A stretch of DNA of 64,000 bases from Candidatus Nanopelagicales bacterium (GTDB taxonomy: Bacteria > Actinomycetota > Actinomycetes > S36-B12), in assembly GCA_030827125.1 (NCBI GenBank), contig JAURFD010000012.1:17463-81462 (forward strand), written 5' to 3'. Shown here piece after piece: positions 62,223 to 64,000 of the stretch. The stretch's first letter is position 1. Each line of letters starts with the position of its first letter. A model generated the notes under the pieces. The model saw nothing but the letters and a program-made list of their open reading frames with translations. It did no database searches and had not been told where the DNA came from. A program made the translations under genes and the position numbers.

Positions 62223-63503
62223 GTGAACGCCCTCATCGAAGACCTGCAATGGCGCGGCCTCATCGCCCAAAGCACCGATATCGAAGCCCTAGCGAGCGAA
62301 CTTGATGAGGGCCCGCTGACCCTTTATGTGGGGTTTGATCCGACGGCCCCGAGCCTGCACCTCGGCAATCTGCTGCAGATCATCACGATGCGCCGGTTCC
62401 AGGCGCACGGTCACCTGCCGCTCGCGCTCGTCGGCGGAGCCACTGGACTGATTGGCGACCCCAAGATGACGGGGGAACGCACGCTGAATCCCGCCGAGGT
62501 CGTCGAAGGCTGGGCGGCTCGCCTCCGTGCCGAACTCGAGCGGTTTTACCGCTTCGAAGGGCCTGCCGCCGCACGCATGGTGAACAACCTCGACTGGACG
62601 GCCGGCGTCGATGTCATTGCCTTCCTCCGCGATATCGGCAAGCACTTCAGCGTCAACCGCATGCTCGATCGTGAGGCCGTGGCAGCACGCCTGGCAGCGG
62701 AGGGCATCTCCTTCACCGAGTTCAGTTACCAACTCCTGCAGTCATACGACTACCTCGAACTCTTTCGCCGGTACGGCTGCCACCTGCAGACGGGTGGGTC
62801 CGATCAGTGGGGCAACATCACCGCCGGCGTTGACCTCGTACGCCGAGTCGAGGGTGCACACGTACATGCCCTCACGACCCCCTTGATCACCAAGGCGGAT
62901 GGAACGAAGTTCGGCAAAACGGAGACCGGAACCGTGTGGCTCGATGCGGCCATGACGAGCCCGTATGCATTCTTCCAGTTCTGGCTCAACGCCGATGATC
63001 GTGACGTCTCCACCTTCCTGCGGTTCTACAGTGAAAAATCACATGGTGAGATTGAAGAACTTGAGCGGGTGACACGCGAAGCCCCGCAAAAGCGTGAAGC
63101 ACAACGCGCGTTGGCACGTGAGCTGACAACTCTCGTGCATGGGCAGGCGGCGACCGACGCGGTCGAGGCCGCGGCTGCGGCTCTGTTCGGTCAGGGCGAT
63201 CTTGCGGCAATCGAGCCGGACACACTGGGGGCCGCGCTGTCGGAGGTTCCGCACTGCGCGATTTCGCAGACGGAGATCAGCGACGGTCTACTCCCGGATG
63301 TGATCGAACTGCTCACGCGCAGCACGCTGTCACCGAGCCGCGGTGCGGCTCGGCGTACGGTGGGGGAGGGCGGCGCTTATGTGAACAACGAACGCGTGAC
63401 TTCCGAGGACTTCCGCCCACGCGTCGAGCAGCTGTTGGGGGGCCGCTACCTGGTCCTTCGACGTGGCCGCAAGACGCTCGCGGGGGTGGTCGTGGAGGGG
63501 TGA
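62223..63503 (+). CDS. tyrS: Tyrosyl-tRNA synthetase
   Basis: Class I aminoacyl-tRNA synthetase for tyrosine, 426 residues (TyrRS1 length). The core has LYVGFDPTAPSLHLGNL with the HIGH-like HLGN, LVGGATGLIGDPKM, YQLLQSYDYLELF, TGGSDQWGNITAG and the KMSKS-type loop KADGTKFGKTETG. The C-terminal S4-like RNA-binding domain (about 360-426) contains SRGAARRTVGEGGAYVNNERV. The frame extends upstream into mpg but the GTG at 62223 gives the normal start MNALIEDLQWRG. Confidence 0.96.
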   Translation: MNALIEDLQWRGLIAQSTDIEALASELDEGPLTLYVGFDPTAPSLHLGNLLQIITMRRFQAHGHLPLALVGGATGLIGDPKMTGERTLNPAEVVEGWAARLRAELERFYRFEGPAAARMVNNLDWTAGVDVIAFLRDIGKHFSVNRMLDREAVAARLAAEGISFTEFSYQLLQSYDYLELFRRYGCHLQTGGSDQWGNITAGVDLVRRVEGAHVHALTTPLITKADGTKFGKTETGTVWLDAAMTSPYAFFQFWLNADDRDVSTFLRFYSEKSHGEIEELERVTREAPQKREAQRALARELTTLVHGQAATDAVEAAAAALFGQGDLAAIEPDTLGAALSEVPHCAISQTEISDGLLPDVIELLTRSTLSPSRGAARRTVGEGGAYVNNERVTSEDFRPRVEQLLGGRYLVLRRGRKTLAGVVVEG

Positions 63504-63516
63504 CGCACGTCACCCC
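63497..63516 (+). terminator. Hairpin over the tyrS stop codon
   Basis: GGGGTGACG - CA - CGTCACCCC is a perfect inverted repeat (9-bp arms) that includes the tyrS TGA. It lacks a T-tract on the plus strand, so it is a U-less terminator candidate placed just before the rRNA promoter. Confidence 0.45.
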
Positions 63517-63534
63517 AAAACGGGCCGTCTGGAT

Positions 63535-63563
63535 TTGACCGACACCTCGGATCTGCGTATAGT
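63535..63563 (+). promoter_or_regulatory. rRNA operon promoter P1
   Basis: TTGACC (63535-63540) and TATAGT (63558-63563) are separated by exactly 17 nt, the best promoter match in the window. It lies about 385 nt before 16S rRNA. Confidence 0.8.
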
Positions 63564-63695
63564 TGAACTTCCTCGCACGGAGAACCCGGACGATCGCCAC
63601 CGCCCTCAGGGCTGGATTGGCGAGAAGGCTGGACCGGCGGGGCGCCACGACTCCCAGTCGATTGACTCCGGTCAGATATGCCCGCAAGGGCCGAT

Positions 63696-63725
63696 TTGAC
63701 CAGGGCTGATCCGTGCCGGTAGCGT
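63696..63725 (+). promoter_or_regulatory. rRNA operon promoter P2
   Basis: A second TTGACC (63696-63701) is followed after 18 nt by TAGCGT (63720-63725). It lies 161 nt downstream of the first -35, giving tandem promoters as is usual for actinobacterial rRNA operons. Confidence 0.6.
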
Positions 63726-63782
63726 GACGGAGTTGCCCCGGGAACGGCCCGCACTGCGGGAACGCCCGATGCGCAACCGCTC

Positions 63783-63948
63783 CTTGAGAACTCAACAGTG
63801 TGCCACATATCGATGCCAAATAACCCCGTTCCCGGGGCGGCCTTCGGGCCTAACTCGGAACGGTTCCTTTGGTTGACAGAAGCATTCAGCTCTGTCCGCC
63901 ATGATCACTCACGTTGAGTGGTGGCGCCTTCGGGCGCATCCAACATTC
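63783..63948 (+). other. rRNA leader with boxA-like antitermination and processing region
   Basis: TTGAGAACTCAACAGTGTGCC at about 63783-63803 matches the boxA-containing leader element of actinobacterial rRNA operons. Further down, CCGTTCC and GGAACGG pieces (about 63826 and 63856) and the tetraloop hairpin GCGCC-TTCG-GGCGC at 63924-63937 give structured RNA that should take part in antitermination and RNase III processing. A lone TTGACA at 63873-63878 lacks a good -10. The 446 nt between tyrS and 16S hold no supported gene. Confidence 0.6.
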
Positions 63949-63949
63949 C

Positions 63950-64000
63950 TTAACGGAGAGTTTGATCCTGGCTCAGGACGAACGCTGGCGGCGTGCTTAA
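63950..64000 (+). rRNA. rrs: 16S ribosomal RNA (5' end only)
   Basis: The universal 16S start AGAGTTTGATCCTGGCTCAG begins at 63957 and is followed by GACGAACGCTGGCGGCGTGC. Counting back from the E. coli numbering, nucleotide 1 is near 63950. The window ends about 50 nt into the gene, at GCTTAA. Confidence 0.97.

Noticed and set aside
63313..63819. Minus-strand frame across the end of tyrS and the rRNA leader
   Set aside because: Antisense to tyrS and to the rRNA promoter region; composition and lack of motifs argue against a gene.
63873..63905. Third rRNA promoter from TTGACA at 63873
   Set aside because: The only -10-like string (CATGAT) is 21 nt away, too far for a normal promoter.

Overview
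The window is a GC-rich stretch of bacterial chromosome from an actinobacterium (phylum Actinomycetota). Several features point there: the gene order (trpE, membrane genes, trpCBA, lgt, gltBD, pyk; pyrRBC, carAB, pyrKDF, integration host factor, gmk, rpoZ, coaBC, metK, priA; infC, rpmI, rplT, trmH, pheST, arg genes), the actinobacterial-type integration host factor (mIHF), the HGxxPAAW and DUF1844 proteins, a PriA without helicase motifs, a SAM-IV-type riboswitch, and the usual TANNNT -10 boxes. The species cannot be named from this sequence. Nearly all genes are on the plus strand and packed with 1-10 nt overlaps, which suggests a compact genome. The window ends in the first ~50 nt of a 16S rRNA gene.

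Layout. 1-7396: tryptophan genes (trpE cut by the window edge, trpC, trpB, trpA) with two small membrane proteins, an OmpR-type two-component system and a DUF2752 protein set among them. 7499-16838: a membrane-anchored DsbA-like protein, lgt, both glutamate synthase subunits and pyruvate kinase. 16889-27286: the pyrimidine operon (PyrR RNA motif, pyrR, pyrB, pyrC, a PH-like membrane protein, carA, carB, pyrK, pyrD, pyrF), which runs into a single reading frame joining mIHF to guanylate kinase. 28291-31153: rpoZ, coaBC with a probable CTG start, then a SAM-IV riboswitch and metK. 31150-33836 (minus strand): an accessory pair, a GT2 polysaccharide synthase and a membrane protein with a degenerate GGDEF domain. 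33914-39752: priA, def, fmt, rsmB, rpe. 39752-44156: riboflavin genes ribD, ribE, ribBA, ribH, then hisE and hisG. 44153-47226: an SseB-like gene, a DUF1844 gene on the minus strand, and the infC-rpmI-rplT-trmH translation cluster with an attenuator-like leader. 47291-51358: an island between trmH and pheS with a decayed paralogue, an intact 2OG-Fe(II)-oxygenase-like gene, and cysD plus cysNC (sulfate activation to PAPS). 51359-63503: pheST, argCJBD-argR-argH without argF or argG, a VanZ-like gene, mpg and tyrS. 63504-64000: rRNA promoter and leader, then the start of 16S.

Most of the region is a core biosynthetic and translation super-cluster: amino acids (Trp, Glu, Arg, part of His), UMP, CoA, SAM, riboflavin, sulfate activation, and charging of Phe and Tyr. 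Control is visible as RNA elements before pyrR, metK and infC, a likely ArgR operator at argC, paired repeats before gltB, and several -10 boxes 6-7 nt from a start codon that imply leaderless mRNAs. The most unusual points are the mIHF-guanylate kinase fusion frame, the decayed duplicate of the oxygenase-like gene, the degenerate RibB half of RibBA, the GT2/degenerate-GGDEF pair, and a perfect 31-nt palindrome just after rplT.
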